DNA of 64,000 nucleotides from Adhaeribacter terrigena (lineage in GTDB: Bacteria; Bacteroidota; Bacteroidia; Cytophagales; Hymenobacteraceae). Position 1 is the first letter of the stretch. Each line of letters opens with the position of its first letter. The position numbers were made by a program, and so were the translations under genes. The DNA is taken from contig NZ_JAEHFX010000003.1 in assembly GCF_016623615.1 (NCBI RefSeq), positions 1 to 64,000 of the forward strand. The letters run 5' to 3'. The notes below the pieces were generated by a model. It saw only the letters and a list, made by a program, of their open reading frames with translations. It was not told where the DNA came from and did not search any database. Shown piece by piece: positions 26,229-35,688 of the stretch.

Positions 26229-26573
26229 ATGGAACACGATCACTTTTTCCCGCAACCTACCCGCGAAATTGCCGAAAAAAGGGCCGCCCTTGCGCCCGAA
26301 GCCATGGAAGCCTGGCGGAACTTCAGCCGCACCGTTTATAAAGAAGGAACCCTGCCCGAAAAATATAAGCAACTGATTGCCGTAGCGGTGGCGCACGTAA
26401 CCCAGTGCCCGTATTGCATTCGCAGCCATACCGCGCTTGCCATCAGGAGAGGGGCTACGCAGCAGGAAGTTATGGAAGCCATTTGGGTAGCAGCCGAAAT
26501 GCGGGCCGGTGGTGCGGTTGCGCATTCGGCCCTGGCCATCAGTGAAATGGAAAAGCTGGAAAACCCTTCCTGA
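26229..26573 (+). CDS. Carboxymuconolactone decarboxylase / AhpD-family protein
   Basis: A 114-residue helical protein with the redox motif C-x-x-C in VTQCPYCIRSHT near residues 59-67, followed by the conserved His and GATQQEVMEAIWVAA. AhpD-like proteins use this CXXC-His site as peroxidase-linked thiol reductases; others in the family are decarboxylases. The CXXC supports the redox form. It is followed 63 nt later by the DUF2945 gene, perhaps in one transcript. Confidence 0.88.
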   Translation: MEHDHFFPQPTREIAEKRAALAPEAMEAWRNFSRTVYKEGTLPEKYKQLIAVAVAHVTQCPYCIRSHTALAIRRGATQQEVMEAIWVAAEMRAGGAVAHSALAISEMEKLENPS

Positions 26574-26628
26574 GTTTGCTGAAAAAACCTTGATTGCTCA
26601 AAAAAAATCCGAAAAAATAAGAGGGTTT

Positions 26629-26660
26629 AAAACGCTATGGAAAAGCACTTTAAAACCGGC
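26629..26660 (+). repeat. ACGSTA element supplying a start codon
   Basis: Core AAAACGCTATGGAAAA contains the ATG (26637-26639) of the DUF2945 gene, then GCACTT and TAAAACCGG. Confidence 0.6.
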
Positions 26661-26873
26661 GACCACGTGCAATGGAATTCGGAAGCAGGGCAGGTTTCGG
26701 GCAGAATTATAAAAGTGCATACCGCCGATTTTGATTATAAAGGCTATACGCACTATGCCAGCAAAGATGAGCCGCAATACGAAATAAAAAGCGACAAAAC
26801 CGATCATATTGCCGCGCATAAAGGCTCGGCGCTGACGAAGATCAAACGTGAAAACGGTAGGGGAAATCAGTAA
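26637..26873 (+). CDS. DUF2945 (hypervirulence-associated TUDOR-like) protein
   Basis: A 78-residue protein with the compact barrel signature of DUF2945: FKTGDHVQWNSEAGQVSGRIIKVHTADFDYKGYTHYASKDEPQYEIKSDKTDHIAAHKGSAL, given here only as a descriptor of residues 5-66 with key W13, G19 and the closing AAHKGSAL. Function is unknown. Its start codon falls inside one ACGSTA element and its last eight or so codons (ENGRGNQ) fall inside another (26851-26882), so both gene ends are element-derived. It sits 8 nt before the DUF488 gene, probably in one operon. Confidence 0.85.
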   Translation: MEKHFKTGDHVQWNSEAGQVSGRIIKVHTADFDYKGYTHYASKDEPQYEIKSDKTDHIAAHKGSALTKIKRENGRGNQ

Positions 26874-26882
26874 AAAAGTACA
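26851..26882 (+). repeat. ACGSTA element encoding a gene's C-terminus
   Basis: Core AAAACGGTAGGGGAAA, then TCAG and TAAAAAAGTAC. The stop codon TAA (26871-26873) is within the tail. Confidence 0.75.
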
Positions 26883-27421
26883 TGCCTAAAGAAGTAAAAG
26901 AGCAATTCGCAGATACAGGAACCATCTGGACAATCGGGCATTCTACGCGCAGCCAGGAAGAATTTGTTGAGGCCTTACTGGCTTTTCAGATCGACGTGCT
27001 GGTGGATGTGCGGCGCTTTCCGGGGTCTAAAAAGTATCCGCATTTTAACGTGGAAGCCCTGGAACGTTACCTGCCGGAAGCCGGAATAGAATACCTGCCC
27101 TGCACCGAACTCGGCGGCCGCCGCAAACCCAAACCCGATTCTAAAAATACCGTCTGGAACAGCGATTCTTTCCGGGGCTACGCCGATTATTCCGAAACCG
27201 AGAAATTCAAGAATGCCCTGGCAGTACTTGGTGACCTGGCGGTTAAAAAGCGGGTAGCCTATATGTGTTCCGAGGCGGTTTGGTGGCGCTGCCACCGGGC
27301 CATTATTTCCGATCTTTTAAAAGAAGGCGGCTGGAAGGTTTTGCACATCATGAATCCGGGAACCGTTAAAGAGCATCCCTTCACCACAGCTTACCGCGAA
27401 ATACATTCTTTGAAAACCTGA
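26882..27421 (+). CDS. DUF488 family protein
   Basis: A 179-residue protein with the DUF488 motifs TIGHSTRSQEEF (residues 17-28), VDVRRFPGSKKYPHFN (near 40) and CSEAVWWRCHRAIISD (near 125-140). The conserved Cys/Arg/His set suggests a small enzyme or nucleic-acid-linked function, but the family is uncharacterised. ATG at 26882 lies eight bases after the DUF2945 stop, so the two are likely translated from one mRNA. Confidence 0.88.
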   Translation: MPKEVKEQFADTGTIWTIGHSTRSQEEFVEALLAFQIDVLVDVRRFPGSKKYPHFNVEALERYLPEAGIEYLPCTELGGRRKPKPDSKNTVWNSDSFRGYADYSETEKFKNALAVLGDLAVKKRVAYMCSEAVWWRCHRAIISDLLKEGGWKVLHIMNPGTVKEHPFTTAYREIHSLKT

Positions 27422-27742
27422 AAAAGTGATTTTGAAATGAACAAACGGGTCTGCTTTTTTCGGTTGGGAATAAGGATCTGATTAAAAAACAAGTTTACAT
27501 TTTTAGGCAACAGGCAGGTGAGTTTATTTGAAAATCTCTAAAAGCAGGTTTCCGGTTTTTAAGGTTTCTTATCATCGTTTTTTTGTCCGGAATCAGACAC
27601 TGTTGTTTGCTTTCGAACACTTGTTAAGAGTTGCAAGGGCCGGAAATGATCCGGAATAAACAATTATCCGTGGTTTTTTAATCTGGCCTGATATTCGGTG
27701 GAAAATTTCTGCAATTGCTTTAACCAAACCTCTGGTCTAACT

Positions 27743-29122
27743 ATGAAAAAGAACCTGCTGCTCTTTCTGACCGCTGCCGGCATCCTGCTTTCCGTCGAAA
27801 CTTCTGCACAGCAATTAAAACGCCGCGCCTTCCTGGGTGTGCAACTTTCGCCCGTTTCCGATTCGCTCGCCAAAGCGCATAAACTGCCTGTAAATTCCGG
27901 GGTACGGGTGTTGCGGATAGTGCCGGGCAGCACGGCCGAAACGCTGAAACTGCTACCCGACGATGTGATCCTGGAAGTAAACAAAACGGCTGTGAAAAGT
28001 CCGCAGGAAGTGGTGATGCTGGCCCGTAATTTTCAGCCCGGCCAAACCATAAATCTGGCTTTGAACCGGAAAGGGAAGCCGGTTAAAATAAAAGGAAAAG
28101 TGCAGCCCATGCCTTACGAAACAGCTCCGGCCAATGCGGAAGTAAGATACGGGGAAGTGCCGCTGGCCAATAATGGTATTGCGCGATCTATTATGAAGAA
28201 ACCGAAAGGCAGCGGTAAATTCCCGGCTGTGTTTTTTATTCAGGGTTACGGCTGCAGCAGCCTCGATAATTTGCCTGAAAACGATCCGCAGCGGCAACTG
28301 ATGGATGCGTTGGTAAGTCGCGGCTACGCCGTTTACCGCCTGGAAAAGCCGGGTGTGGGCGATAGCAAAGGCAGCAAACCCTGCCCCGAAATTGGCTACA
28401 ACGAAGAACTGGCGGCTTTCGCTTCGGGGCTGGACCAGCTGAAGCGCTTTGATTTTGTGGACCGCGATAATATTTTCCTGTTCGGGCATTCGCTGGGTGC
28501 CAATACAGCTCCGCTGATCGCTGCCAACAATAAAGTAAAAGGCATTATTACCTACGGCGCAGCCGGCAAGCCCTGGACGGAATACCTGATCGAGGTTTTC
28601 CGAGAGCAGCGCGCCATTACCGGTTCGGATTACGTGGAAATTGACGAAGATATGAAAATGCTTTTGCCGCTGGTTTACGAATTCATGATATTGAAGAAAA
28701 CGCCTGCGGAACTTACTCAGAACGGCAACTACAAAAAATACCTGGAAGAACATTTCGGTTACGACGGGAAAGACCATTTATTTGGGCGGCATTATACTTT
28801 TTTGCAGGAATTAGGGCAGGTACCGGTAAATAAAGCGTGGAAGGATGCCGCCGCGCATACGCTGGCCATTTATGGCGAAGCCGACGCGCCGGCCATTGAC
28901 GAAGACGGCGCGAAGATGATCGCTGCCGTGGTGAACGCGTATTATCCGGGCAAAGGAAGCTACGAATTTCTGCCGCACACCGATCATGGTTTTCTGGAAG
29001 TGGGCAGCAAGCAGGATCACGTAAAACAAATGCAAAGCAACAGCCCTTCTGCCGCTAAGTTTAACCCGAAACTGGTAGAGTTGATCGATAACTGGATGAA
29101 AATCAAAATGGCGAAATCCTGA
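27743..29122 (+). CDS. Exported PDZ domain-alpha/beta hydrolase
   Basis: A 459-residue protein from ATG at 27743. A longer reading from 27698 adds 15 residues in front of an obvious signal peptide, MKKNLLLFLTAAGILLSVETSAQQ, so the internal Met is preferred. Residues about 25-125 form a PDZ domain (FLGVQLSPVSDSLAK, SGVRVLRIVPGSTAE, DDVILEVN). The rest is an alpha/beta hydrolase with the nucleophile elbow GHSLGANTAP near residue 255 and a late DHGF catalytic His. It probably acts in the periplasm as an esterase or peptidase. Confidence 0.85.
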   Translation: MKKNLLLFLTAAGILLSVETSAQQLKRRAFLGVQLSPVSDSLAKAHKLPVNSGVRVLRIVPGSTAETLKLLPDDVILEVNKTAVKSPQEVVMLARNFQPGQTINLALNRKGKPVKIKGKVQPMPYETAPANAEVRYGEVPLANNGIARSIMKKPKGSGKFPAVFFIQGYGCSSLDNLPENDPQRQLMDALVSRGYAVYRLEKPGVGDSKGSKPCPEIGYNEELAAFASGLDQLKRFDFVDRDNIFLFGHSLGANTAPLIAANNKVKGIITYGAAGKPWTEYLIEVFREQRAITGSDYVEIDEDMKMLLPLVYEFMILKKTPAELTQNGNYKKYLEEHFGYDGKDHLFGRHYTFLQELGQVPVNKAWKDAAAHTLAIYGEADAPAIDEDGAKMIAAVVNAYYPGKGSYEFLPHTDHGFLEVGSKQDHVKQMQSNSPSAAKFNPKLVELIDNWMKIKMAKS

Positions 29123-29209
29123 CATGAGGGAAGCCTGAATATGATATTGCGGGAAATTCTGATGCCAATGCTACCTGGACTTTAAATCATTATTAAGTGG
29201 TATTTTTTA

Positions 29210-29241
29210 GCGGGTTTTTCTGGCAATTTCCATAGCGTTTT
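29210..29241 (-). repeat. Dispersed ACGSTA element (degenerate, reverse)
   Basis: Minus strand AAACGCTATGGAAATT, then GCCAG and AAAAACCCGC. Confidence 0.55.
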
Positions 29242-29306
29242 TGGAGGAGGGAATGAATCAAAAAAGGCTTTGAAAAACAGGGCGTTTTTTATAGTTGGAT
29301 TTCAGG

Positions 29307-29381
29307 AAAATCAACCAATCAGGAAAACAAAAAGGCAGCAAGTAGTTTGCTGCCTTTTTGTTTTCCTGATTGGTTGATTTT
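29307..29381. terminator. Very long perfect hairpin, bidirectional terminator
   Basis: Two 34-nt arms (29307-29340 and 29348-29381) are exact reverse complements around the loop AGTAGTT, ending in T residues on both strands. It lies between convergent genes (PDZ-hydrolase and Mn-catalase) and can stop both. The stem is far longer than needed for termination. Confidence 0.92.
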
Positions 29382-29410
29382 TTTCAAAAAACAAATAAAC
29401 CAGTTCCAGT

Positions 29411-30313
29411 TTATAGTTTTATGCCCAATTTTTTGGCAATGTCCTTGAACATATCCGGATCGATGTCGTCGGCACCGGGCGCATTGAGTTGTGGTTCTTC
29501 ATCCAGATCCGGAGCCGGTACGCCTTCCGGAGAACCGAAAATTACTTCCAGCGGCTGGCCGTCTTCGGGATGCGGACCGTTGAAGATCAGGGCGGCTTGC
29601 CGGTAATCTTCCTGGCTAAAAGTGTAAAGCTTGCGGTGAACGCCGTTCTCTTCGTATTTACGGGTTTCTTTGAAAGGCTTGTTGCTCAGATCGGGCACGG
29701 GAACCAGTTTGGTAACTTCTACGCCGGTTAAATATTCCAGCGCCCGGGCATAGGCTACTACGTGTACACCGCCGCGCACCAGCAGGTAACCCACCATTTC
29801 GCGGGCAGTTGGGTCGGTAACCATTTCGTATACCCGCATTTTATTGGCGCGGGCACCGCATTCAAGGAAGAAATTATGGAGCAGATCCAGTTTCAGGTTG
29901 CCGCTGCTGAATACGTTCTGGCCGGTCCACCAGTCACCCATCGAATCCATGGGCAAAGCCGATTGGCCGCTGGCGATGAAATGGCGCGAATTCCGGAAAT
30001 CGGTGGCATCTTTTAAGGGGCCGGGAACGGGATCCATGCCGCGTTTGGTGGTGCCGGTCAGCAGCAGGTTGATAGCATACGAAACCACTTCAATGTGCCC
30101 GTATTCTTCGCCAGCAATGCTGGAGATCAGATCATAAAAGGGCCGCAGGCGTTTCCGGCCGCGAAAATTGAAGGACTGATACGTGTAATTCATCAGGGTA
30201 GACATTTCGCCGAATTTACCGCCGAGAAGTTCCTGCACAGCCGCCGCATCGTTCGCCGATGGATTTTTTGGGGTAGGCAGCTCGATCGGCAGCCGGTCCA
30301 TTTTTAAGATCAT
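29411..30313 (-). CDS. Manganese catalase
   Basis: A 300-residue dimanganese catalase that disproportionates H2O2. The N-terminus MILKMDRLPIELPTPKNPSANDAAAVQELLGGKFGE is the family start, so ATG at 30313 is preferred over a reading eight codons longer. The ferritin-like core carries metal-site Glu/His in EEYGHIEVV near residue 68 and in FLECGARANKMRVYEMV plus VRGGVHVVAYARALE. The length and the GxxDxxP-rich tail are usual. It is probably cytoplasmic. Confidence 0.92.
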   Translation of the reverse strand: MILKMDRLPIELPTPKNPSANDAAAVQELLGGKFGEMSTLMNYTYQSFNFRGRKRLRPFYDLISSIAGEEYGHIEVVSYAINLLLTGTTKRGMDPVPGPLKDATDFRNSRHFIASGQSALPMDSMGDWWTGQNVFSSGNLKLDLLHNFFLECGARANKMRVYEMVTDPTAREMVGYLLVRGGVHVVAYARALEYLTGVEVTKLVPVPDLSNKPFKETRKYEENGVHRKLYTFSQEDYRQAALIFNGPHPEDGQPLEVIFGSPEGVPAPDLDEEPQLNAPGADDIDPDMFKDIAKKLGIKL

Positions 30314-30833
30314 AGTTTTAAGGTTTAAAGTGAACAATGATTCGCCTCCAATTCTTAATAAAAAAGAGGCTCACTTAAAACAATCCTTCCAGATCAAAGT
30401 TTATGGCTTTCAAAAGATTTATAACGAAATCCGGGAAAACGGCAGGGACCCAATTTCTTCGTTTCTGAATTTGCCTTCGCTTTAAATCATCTTCTGCAAA
30501 ACAAAGAGGCTAAATCCGGGTTTTAGGTTGGATTTAAAAATATTCCGAATTTGTATGGTCAACTGCTTTACAAGATCAGCAGCTATCTTATAAAGCAAAC
30601 TTTCTTTGTTGCGTAGGGTTTCAATCCAATGCCATTGAGCAATTTTATAGCAATAATCAGCAGGAGTTCCGCACCTGGTTGTTTATGAAAATAGCTTCAG
30701 TAAATTTCATAGTCCTGATAACTGATAATTACTACCCGATACATAATTCCTCTATCTTTTTAAACAGAAAACATAACTTCTGGTTTTCGGGATTGTTACC
30801 GCTTTAGAAAGGCCTTTATTCTGAACTATAGCA
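30314..30833. other. Gene-free stretch
   Basis: A 520-base AT-rich interval between divergent Mn-catalase and cyclopropane synthase genes. It should hold both promoters but I could not define a convincing TAnnTTTG box. A weak element-like GAAAACGGCAGGGACC occurs at 30435. Confidence 0.4.
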
Positions 30834-31955
30834 ATGAAAAATCTGGCTCTGAAGCAACAGGTAACCGATCTTTTGGCAATTGCCGGTGTAACCGTAAATG
30901 GCTCAGATCCCTGGGATCTGCAGGTGCATGACGACCGGTTTTATAAACGGGTTTTGCGCGATGGCACTTTGGGGCTTGGCGAATCGTACATGGATGGCTG
31001 GTGGGATTGTGCCCAGATCGATGCTTTTGCGTTCCGGGTGTTGCGTGCTGATCTTTATAAGAAAGCCAACCTGAGCTGGAAAGCAATCCTGGAAATGCTG
31101 TTGGCCCGGTTTATCAATATGCAGGCGAAAAGCAAAGCCACGCAGAATGCCCGGCGGCACTACGATATCAGCAACAAACTTTACCAATTCATGCTGGATA
31201 AACGCCTGAATTACAGTTGCGGTTACTGGAAAAATACCGATTCGCTGGATGTGGCGCAGGAAAACAAACTCGATCTGATCTGCCGGAAACTAAGCCTGAA
31301 ACCCGGACAAACCGTGCTGGACATTGGTTGCGGCTGGGGTGGTTTTGCCAAATTTGCGGCGGAAAAATACGGCGCTGTGGTTACCGGCATCACGGTTTCC
31401 GAAGAGCAGGTGGCACTGGGGCGGGAGTTATGCAAAGGCTTGCCGGTAGAGATCCGGTTGCAGGATTATCGCGACATAAAAGAAGAATTCGATCATGTAG
31501 TTTCGGTGGGCATGGCAGAGCACGTAGGGTACCGGAACCATCGTACATTCATGGAGGTGGCGGCGCGGTGTTTAAAGGCAGATGGCTTGTTTTTGCTGCA
31601 CACCATCGGGCAGAATTTCTCCCGCACCTCTGCCGACCCGTTTACCAATACCTATATTTTTCCGAACTGCGTTATTCCCTCCATGAAACAGCTTTCCGGG
31701 GCCATGGAGCAGCTTTTTGTGGTGGAAGATGTGCATAATTTCGGGCCGTATTACGACCTTACGCTGCAGGCCTGGTTCACTAATTTTAATGCGCACTGGC
31801 CGGAATTAAAAGCAGATTTTGATGAGCGTTTTTACCGGATGTGGAAGTATTACCTGCTTTCGAGCGCGGGTTCTTTCCGGGCGCGGCAAAACCAGCTTTG
31901 GCAACTGGTACTTTCAAAAAAAGGTGTGCTGGGCGGTTATGAAGCCGTGCGGTAA
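30834..31955 (+). CDS. cfa: Cyclopropane-fatty-acyl-phospholipid synthase
   Basis: A 373-residue SAM-dependent enzyme that adds a methylene bridge to unsaturated phospholipid acyl chains at the membrane. Motifs: HYDISNKLYQFMLDKRLNYSCGYW near residue 102, SAM-binding VLDIGCGWGGFAKFAA near 160, and the active-site GMAEHVGYRNH near 225 (the usual GMFEHVG with Phe changed to Ala). The C-terminal FRARQNQLWQLVLSK closes the family domain. ATG at 30834 gives the standard length. Confidence 0.93.
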   Translation: MKNLALKQQVTDLLAIAGVTVNGSDPWDLQVHDDRFYKRVLRDGTLGLGESYMDGWWDCAQIDAFAFRVLRADLYKKANLSWKAILEMLLARFINMQAKSKATQNARRHYDISNKLYQFMLDKRLNYSCGYWKNTDSLDVAQENKLDLICRKLSLKPGQTVLDIGCGWGGFAKFAAEKYGAVVTGITVSEEQVALGRELCKGLPVEIRLQDYRDIKEEFDHVVSVGMAEHVGYRNHRTFMEVAARCLKADGLFLLHTIGQNFSRTSADPFTNTYIFPNCVIPSMKQLSGAMEQLFVVEDVHNFGPYYDLTLQAWFTNFNAHWPELKADFDERFYRMWKYYLLSSAGSFRARQNQLWQLVLSKKGVLGGYEAVR

Positions 31956-31961
31956 TTTCAT

Positions 31962-32057
31962 GACAGTTTTTAAGCCTGAAATCATAGCGTTTTCGATCAC
32001 AGATCTAATGGATTTGGGGATTTCCCGGAGTTTTTCGATTTGAAAAGCTACCATTTT
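31962..32057 (-). repeat. Two ACGSTA elements (reverse)
   Basis: Minus-strand cores AAAACGCTATGATTTC (31978-31993), tail AGGCTT and AAAAACTG; and AAAATGGTAGCTTTTC (32042-32057), tail AAATCG and AAAAACTCC. Confidence 0.65.
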
Positions 32058-32077
32058 TTTATTACAAAAAACAAAAA

Positions 32078-32106
32078 AAGCCCGCCAATGTTTAACCGGC
32101 GGGCTT
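32078..32106 (-). terminator. Terminator of msrA
   Basis: AAGCCCGCC pairs with GGCGGGCTT around an 11-nt loop. The upstream plus-strand A run is the T tract for the minus-strand gene ending at 32133. Confidence 0.85.
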
Positions 32107-32132
32107 CATAATGTGGTGATGTATTTCTGGCG

Positions 32133-32762
32133 TTATTTCGACTTTAGTTTCTCTTTAAAAACCTGGTCCAGTTTGTCCATTTTTGGTTTGATCACATACT
32201 GGCAATACGGTTCGCGCATATTCAGTTTGTAATAATCCTGGTGGTAATTTTCGGCAACGTAGAATTTGGCGGCCGGCGAAATTTCGGTTACGATCGGGTT
32301 GGGAAATACTTTTTTGGCGTTCAGTTCAGCTTTATATTTTTCGGCTGTTTCTTTTTGTTTTTGGTTGTGGTAAAAAATTACGGAACGGTACTGCGTGCCT
32401 ACGTCAGCGCCCTGGCGGTTTAAGGTAGTTGGGTCATGGAGTTTCCAGAAAATTTCCAGCAGTTCTTCATAGCTTATTTCCTGCGGGTTGTAGGTTACTT
32501 CAATTACTTCGGCGTGGCCGGTAGTGCCGGTGCAGATTTCCTTGTAAGTAGGGTTTTCGGTCTGGCCGCCTTCGTAGCCGCTTTGTACTTTTTGTACGCC
32601 TTTCAGGTCCTGGAAAACAGCTTCGGAGCACCAGAAACAGCCCATGCCAAACGTGGCTTTTTCGGAAGCAGCAGAAACGGTATTGATATTGTCGGCAAAA
32701 GTCATGGTTGCAAATTGAATGAGAAATAAAACAAAAATAGCTTTGAAACGGGAAAGTAGCAT
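32133..32762 (-). CDS. msrA: Peptide methionine sulfoxide reductase A, exported
   Basis: A 209-residue MsrA that repairs S-methionine sulfoxide. The catalytic Cys is in FGMGCFWCSEAVFQ at about residues 38-51, followed by VQSGYEGG and THPTT-like HDPTTLNRQGADVGTQYRS. The first 23 residues (basic start, hydrophobic run, then TFADN) look like a signal peptide, so the enzyme probably acts in the periplasm. The GYCQYVIKPK ending, with NMREPYCQYV, supplies the resolving region. There is no msrB nearby. Confidence 0.93.
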   Translation of the reverse strand: MLLSRFKAIFVLFLIQFATMTFADNINTVSAASEKATFGMGCFWCSEAVFQDLKGVQKVQSGYEGGQTENPTYKEICTGTTGHAEVIEVTYNPQEISYEELLEIFWKLHDPTTLNRQGADVGTQYRSVIFYHNQKQKETAEKYKAELNAKKVFPNPIVTEISPAAKFYVAENYHQDYYKLNMREPYCQYVIKPKMDKLDQVFKEKLKSK

Positions 32763-32842
32763 ATTAAGATTTCGGTAAATAAGAAAACGCAGTGCCTGGG
32801 CTCTGCATCATTACAAATTCTAAACGCAGCAAATTCCTTTTT

Positions 32843-32874
32843 AGCACTTTTTAAGCATAAAACTATACCGTTTT
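32843..32874 (-). repeat. Dispersed ACGSTA element (reverse)
   Basis: Minus-strand AAAACGGTATAGTTTT, then ATGCTT and AAAAAGTGC. It begins eight bases after the stop of the LuxR gene on the same strand. Confidence 0.75.
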
Positions 32875-32881
32875 ATTTTGC

Positions 32882-33577
32882 TTAAATCAGGTCGAAAGCC
32901 ATGGCGTACTGCGAAAGCTCGTAAGAAGAATTGATGCCCAGTTTCTTCTTGATATTTTTGCGGTGCGTTTCTACGGTGGCCGTGGAAATAAAGAGTGCTT
33001 CGGCTACTTCGCCGGAGCTTTTACCCAATGCGGTCAGTTTTAAAATATCGCGTTCGCGGCCGGTTAACTTCGAGAATTTAGAATAGTTATTGCGCAGGAA
33101 TTCATTTTCCTTTTGCAGGCGGTCTACTTTGGTGGTGTTGTGGTGGGCCAGATCCAGCGGTACAGCAATGGTGATATTCAGGATCGGGTTGCCGGTTTCG
33201 TCGCGCATAAAAATTTTGGTGGAAGAAGCATACCAGGTATATTCATAATTGGGCAAATTGCGTACCTGCTGAAAAAAACTTACCCACTCCAGCTGATCGT
33301 TCCGTTCCAGGGCGCCGATAATTTTTGGTACATAATCATTTGCTTCTTCCGGGTTAAAAAACCGGTCGTAATAGGCCGGGCCCATGGCAACCACTTCTTC
33401 CAAGGTAACGCCCAGCAGATCGAGGCCGCGCTGCGACATGTATTCCACGCCCATGCCATTGTTGCTGTGGATGATGATCACGCCGGGAATTTCGTTAGCC
33501 ACCGCATCTATTTCAGCAATTTTAGCCTTCATTTGTTCAGTGAGGCCACGTTGGTGGGCAGGAGGAGAATGTTGCAT
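32882..33577 (-). CDS. PAS domain-LuxR-type transcriptional regulator
   Basis: A 231-residue regulator. Residues about 28-150 look like a PAS sensor (GVIIIHSNNGMGVEYMSQRGLDLLG and a terminal strand PILNITIAVPLDL). Residues 165-225 are a LuxR-type helix-turn-helix: LTGRERDILKLTALGKSSGEVAEAL, STATVETHRKNIKKKLG. There is no receiver domain with a phosphorylatable Asp, so input is through the PAS-like domain. The target is unknown; it is divergent from lepA across 240 nt. Confidence 0.88.
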   Translation of the reverse strand: MQHSPPAHQRGLTEQMKAKIAEIDAVANEIPGVIIIHSNNGMGVEYMSQRGLDLLGVTLEEVVAMGPAYYDRFFNPEEANDYVPKIIGALERNDQLEWVSFFQQVRNLPNYEYTWYASSTKIFMRDETGNPILNITIAVPLDLAHHNTTKVDRLQKENEFLRNNYSKFSKLTGRERDILKLTALGKSSGEVAEALFISTATVETHRKNIKKKLGINSSYELSQYAMAFDLI

Positions 33578-33790
33578 ATAGAGAGAGTAGTTCTAGAATG
33601 GTTCAGATACTTGTAGGCTTTGTACACTTCCAAACCACAAGATATAAAATTATGTTTGAGGAATTAGGATTCCGGAATTTAAATATATTAAGAATTGAAT
33701 ACGATTGGATACCGGTGGGTTGATCTGGGTAAAATGGAAATATTTAGAGCCGCGGATGGTTTAAAATTATTCCGTTTGCGTAGTAATTAT

Positions 33791-33798
33791 TACCTTTG
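33791..33798 (+). promoter_or_regulatory. Candidate lepA -7 box
   Basis: TACCTTTG matches the Bacteroidota TAnnTTTG box, 20 nt before the lepA start. No clear -33 TTG lies at the best spacing. Confidence 0.5.
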
Positions 33799-33817
33799 TT
33801 GCTTGTAGACACTACAT

Positions 33818-35605
33818 ATGAAGAATATTCGGAATTTTTGCATTATTGCACATATAGATCACGGCAAGAGCACGCTGGCTGACCGCCTGCTGGAATTTAC
33901 TTCCACGGTAGGGCAGCGCGACATGCAGGCGCAGCTTTTAGATAACATGGATCTGGAACGGGAGCGGGGCATTACCATTAAAAGCCACGCCATTCAGATG
34001 GTTTATAATTACAAAGGCGAAGAATACATTCTGAACCTGATCGATACCCCGGGCCACGTCGATTTTTCTTACGAGGTTTCCCGCAGCATTGCCGCCTGCG
34101 AAGGCGCGTTGCTGATCGTAGACTCCTCGCAAGGCATTGAAGCCCAGACTATTTCTAACCTTTACCTGGCCATTGGCAATAACCTGGAAATTATTCCGGT
34201 ACTGAACAAGATCGATTTGCCGCACGCCATGCCGGAAGAAGTTTCGGATGAGATCATTGACCTGATCGGTTGTGAAAAAGAAGATATTATCCCGGCTTCC
34301 GGAAAAGCGGGCATTGGGATTGAAGATATTCTGAATGCCATCTGCGAACGCATTCCGGCGCCGAAAGGTGACCCGCAAGCCCCTTTGCAGGCTTTGATCT
34401 TCGACTCGGTTTTCAATTCGTACCGCGGCATTGAGGTTTATTTCCGGATCATGAACGGTACGCTGAGAAAAGGCGACAAAGTAAAGTTTGTGAACACCGG
34501 CAAGATTTACAATGCCGATGAAATTGGCGTACTGAAATTAAACCAGGAGCCGCGCGACGTGATGAGCGCCGGCAACGTGGGTTACCTGATCTCTGGCATT
34601 AAAGAAGCCAAGGAAGTAAAAGTGGGCGATACCATTACCACGGTAGATAACCCGACCAAAGAATCGATCCAGGGTTTTGAAGAAGTAAAGCCGATGGTAT
34701 TTGCCGGTATTTATCCGGTGGAAACCAGTGAGTTTGAAGAACTTCGCACCGCCATGGAAAAACTGCAGCTTAACGATGCTTCTTTGGTTTGGGAGCCGGA
34801 AAGTTCGGTAGCGCTGGGTTTTGGTTTCCGTTGCGGGTTCTTAGGCATGCTGCACATGGAAATTGTGCAGGAACGCCTGGAACGCGAATTCGACATGACG
34901 GTAATTACTACCGTGCCGAGTGTGCAGTTCAAGGTTTTCTCTACCAAAGACGAAGAAATTATTGTGAACGCGCCTTCCGATATGCCGGAGCCGAACTTTA
35001 TCAGCCGCATTGAAGAGCCTTTCATTAAAGCGCAGATCATTACCAAATCCGATTACGTAGGGCCAATCATTTCGCTTTGCATGGATAAACGCGGCGTAAT
35101 TAAAGGCCAGAATTACCTGACTTCGGACCGCGTGGAAATGATCTTTGAAATGCCGCTGGCCGAGATCGTGTTCGATTTCTTCGATAAACTGAAAACGATT
35201 TCCCGCGGGTATGCATCCCTGGATTACGAACTGATCGGTTTCCGGACTTCGCACCTGGTGAAGCTGGATATTATGCTGAACGGTGAGAAAGTGGATGCGT
35301 TAAGTGCCATTGTACACCGCGATAAAGCCTATGACTGGGGCCGGAGATTATGCGAAAAACTCCGCGAGTTGTTGCCGCGCCAGATGTTCGAAATTGCCAT
35401 TCAGGCCGCGATCGGGCAGAAAATTATTGCCCGCGAAACCATTTCGGCTTTACGGAAAAACGTATTGGCCAAATGCTACGGCGGGGATATTTCGCGTAAA
35501 CGGAAACTTTTGGAGAAACAGAAAAAAGGTAAGAAACGGATGCGCCAGGTGGGTAACGTAGAGATCCCGCAGGAAGCCTTCCTTGCCGTGCTCAAACTCG
35601 ACTGA
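33818..35605 (+). CDS. lepA: Translation elongation factor 4 (LepA)
   Basis: A 595-residue ribosome-associated GTPase. G1 [17 protein letters not shown]2 region [10 protein letters not shown]3 DTPGHVDF and G4 NKIDLP are all present, followed by EF-G-like domains II, III and V and the LepA-specific C-terminal domain ([23 protein letters not shown]). Full length and complete. It is followed at once by a strong terminator that overlaps the stop, so it is a single-gene unit. Confidence 0.97.
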   Translation: MKNIRNFCIIAHIDHGKSTLADRLLEFTSTVGQRDMQAQLLDNMDLERERGITIKSHAIQMVYNYKGEEYILNLIDTPGHVDFSYEVSRSIAACEGALLIVDSSQGIEAQTISNLYLAIGNNLEIIPVLNKIDLPHAMPEEVSDEIIDLIGCEKEDIIPASGKAGIGIEDILNAICERIPAPKGDPQAPLQALIFDSVFNSYRGIEVYFRIMNGTLRKGDKVKFVNTGKIYNADEIGVLKLNQEPRDVMSAGNVGYLISGIKEAKEVKVGDTITTVDNPTKESIQGFEEVKPMVFAGIYPVETSEFEELRTAMEKLQLNDASLVWEPESSVALGFGFRCGFLGMLHMEIVQERLEREFDMTVITTVPSVQFKVFSTKDEEIIVNAPSDMPEPNFISRIEEPFIKAQIITKSDYVGPIISLCMDKRGVIKGQNYLTSDRVEMIFEMPLAEIVFDFFDKLKTISRGYASLDYELIGFRTSHLVKLDIMLNGEKVDALSAIVHRDKAYDWGRRLCEKLRELLPRQMFEIAIQAAIGQKIIARETISALRKNVLAKCYGGDISRKRKLLEKQKKGKKRMRQVGNVEIPQEAFLAVLKLD

Positions 35606-35663
35606 TGCGTAAAACAAAAAGCCCCGACGTGCGAAAGTATTTCGGGGCTTTTTGTTTTACGCA
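35605..35663 (+). terminator. Terminator of lepA, 22-bp perfect stem
   Basis: The arm at 35605-35626 (TGCGTAAAAC, AAAAAGCCCCGA) is the exact reverse complement of 35642-35663, around a 15-nt loop. The T run lies inside the 3' arm. Confidence 0.9.
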
Positions 35664-35688
35664 GGTCGCAGTTCGAATGTTCGAATGT

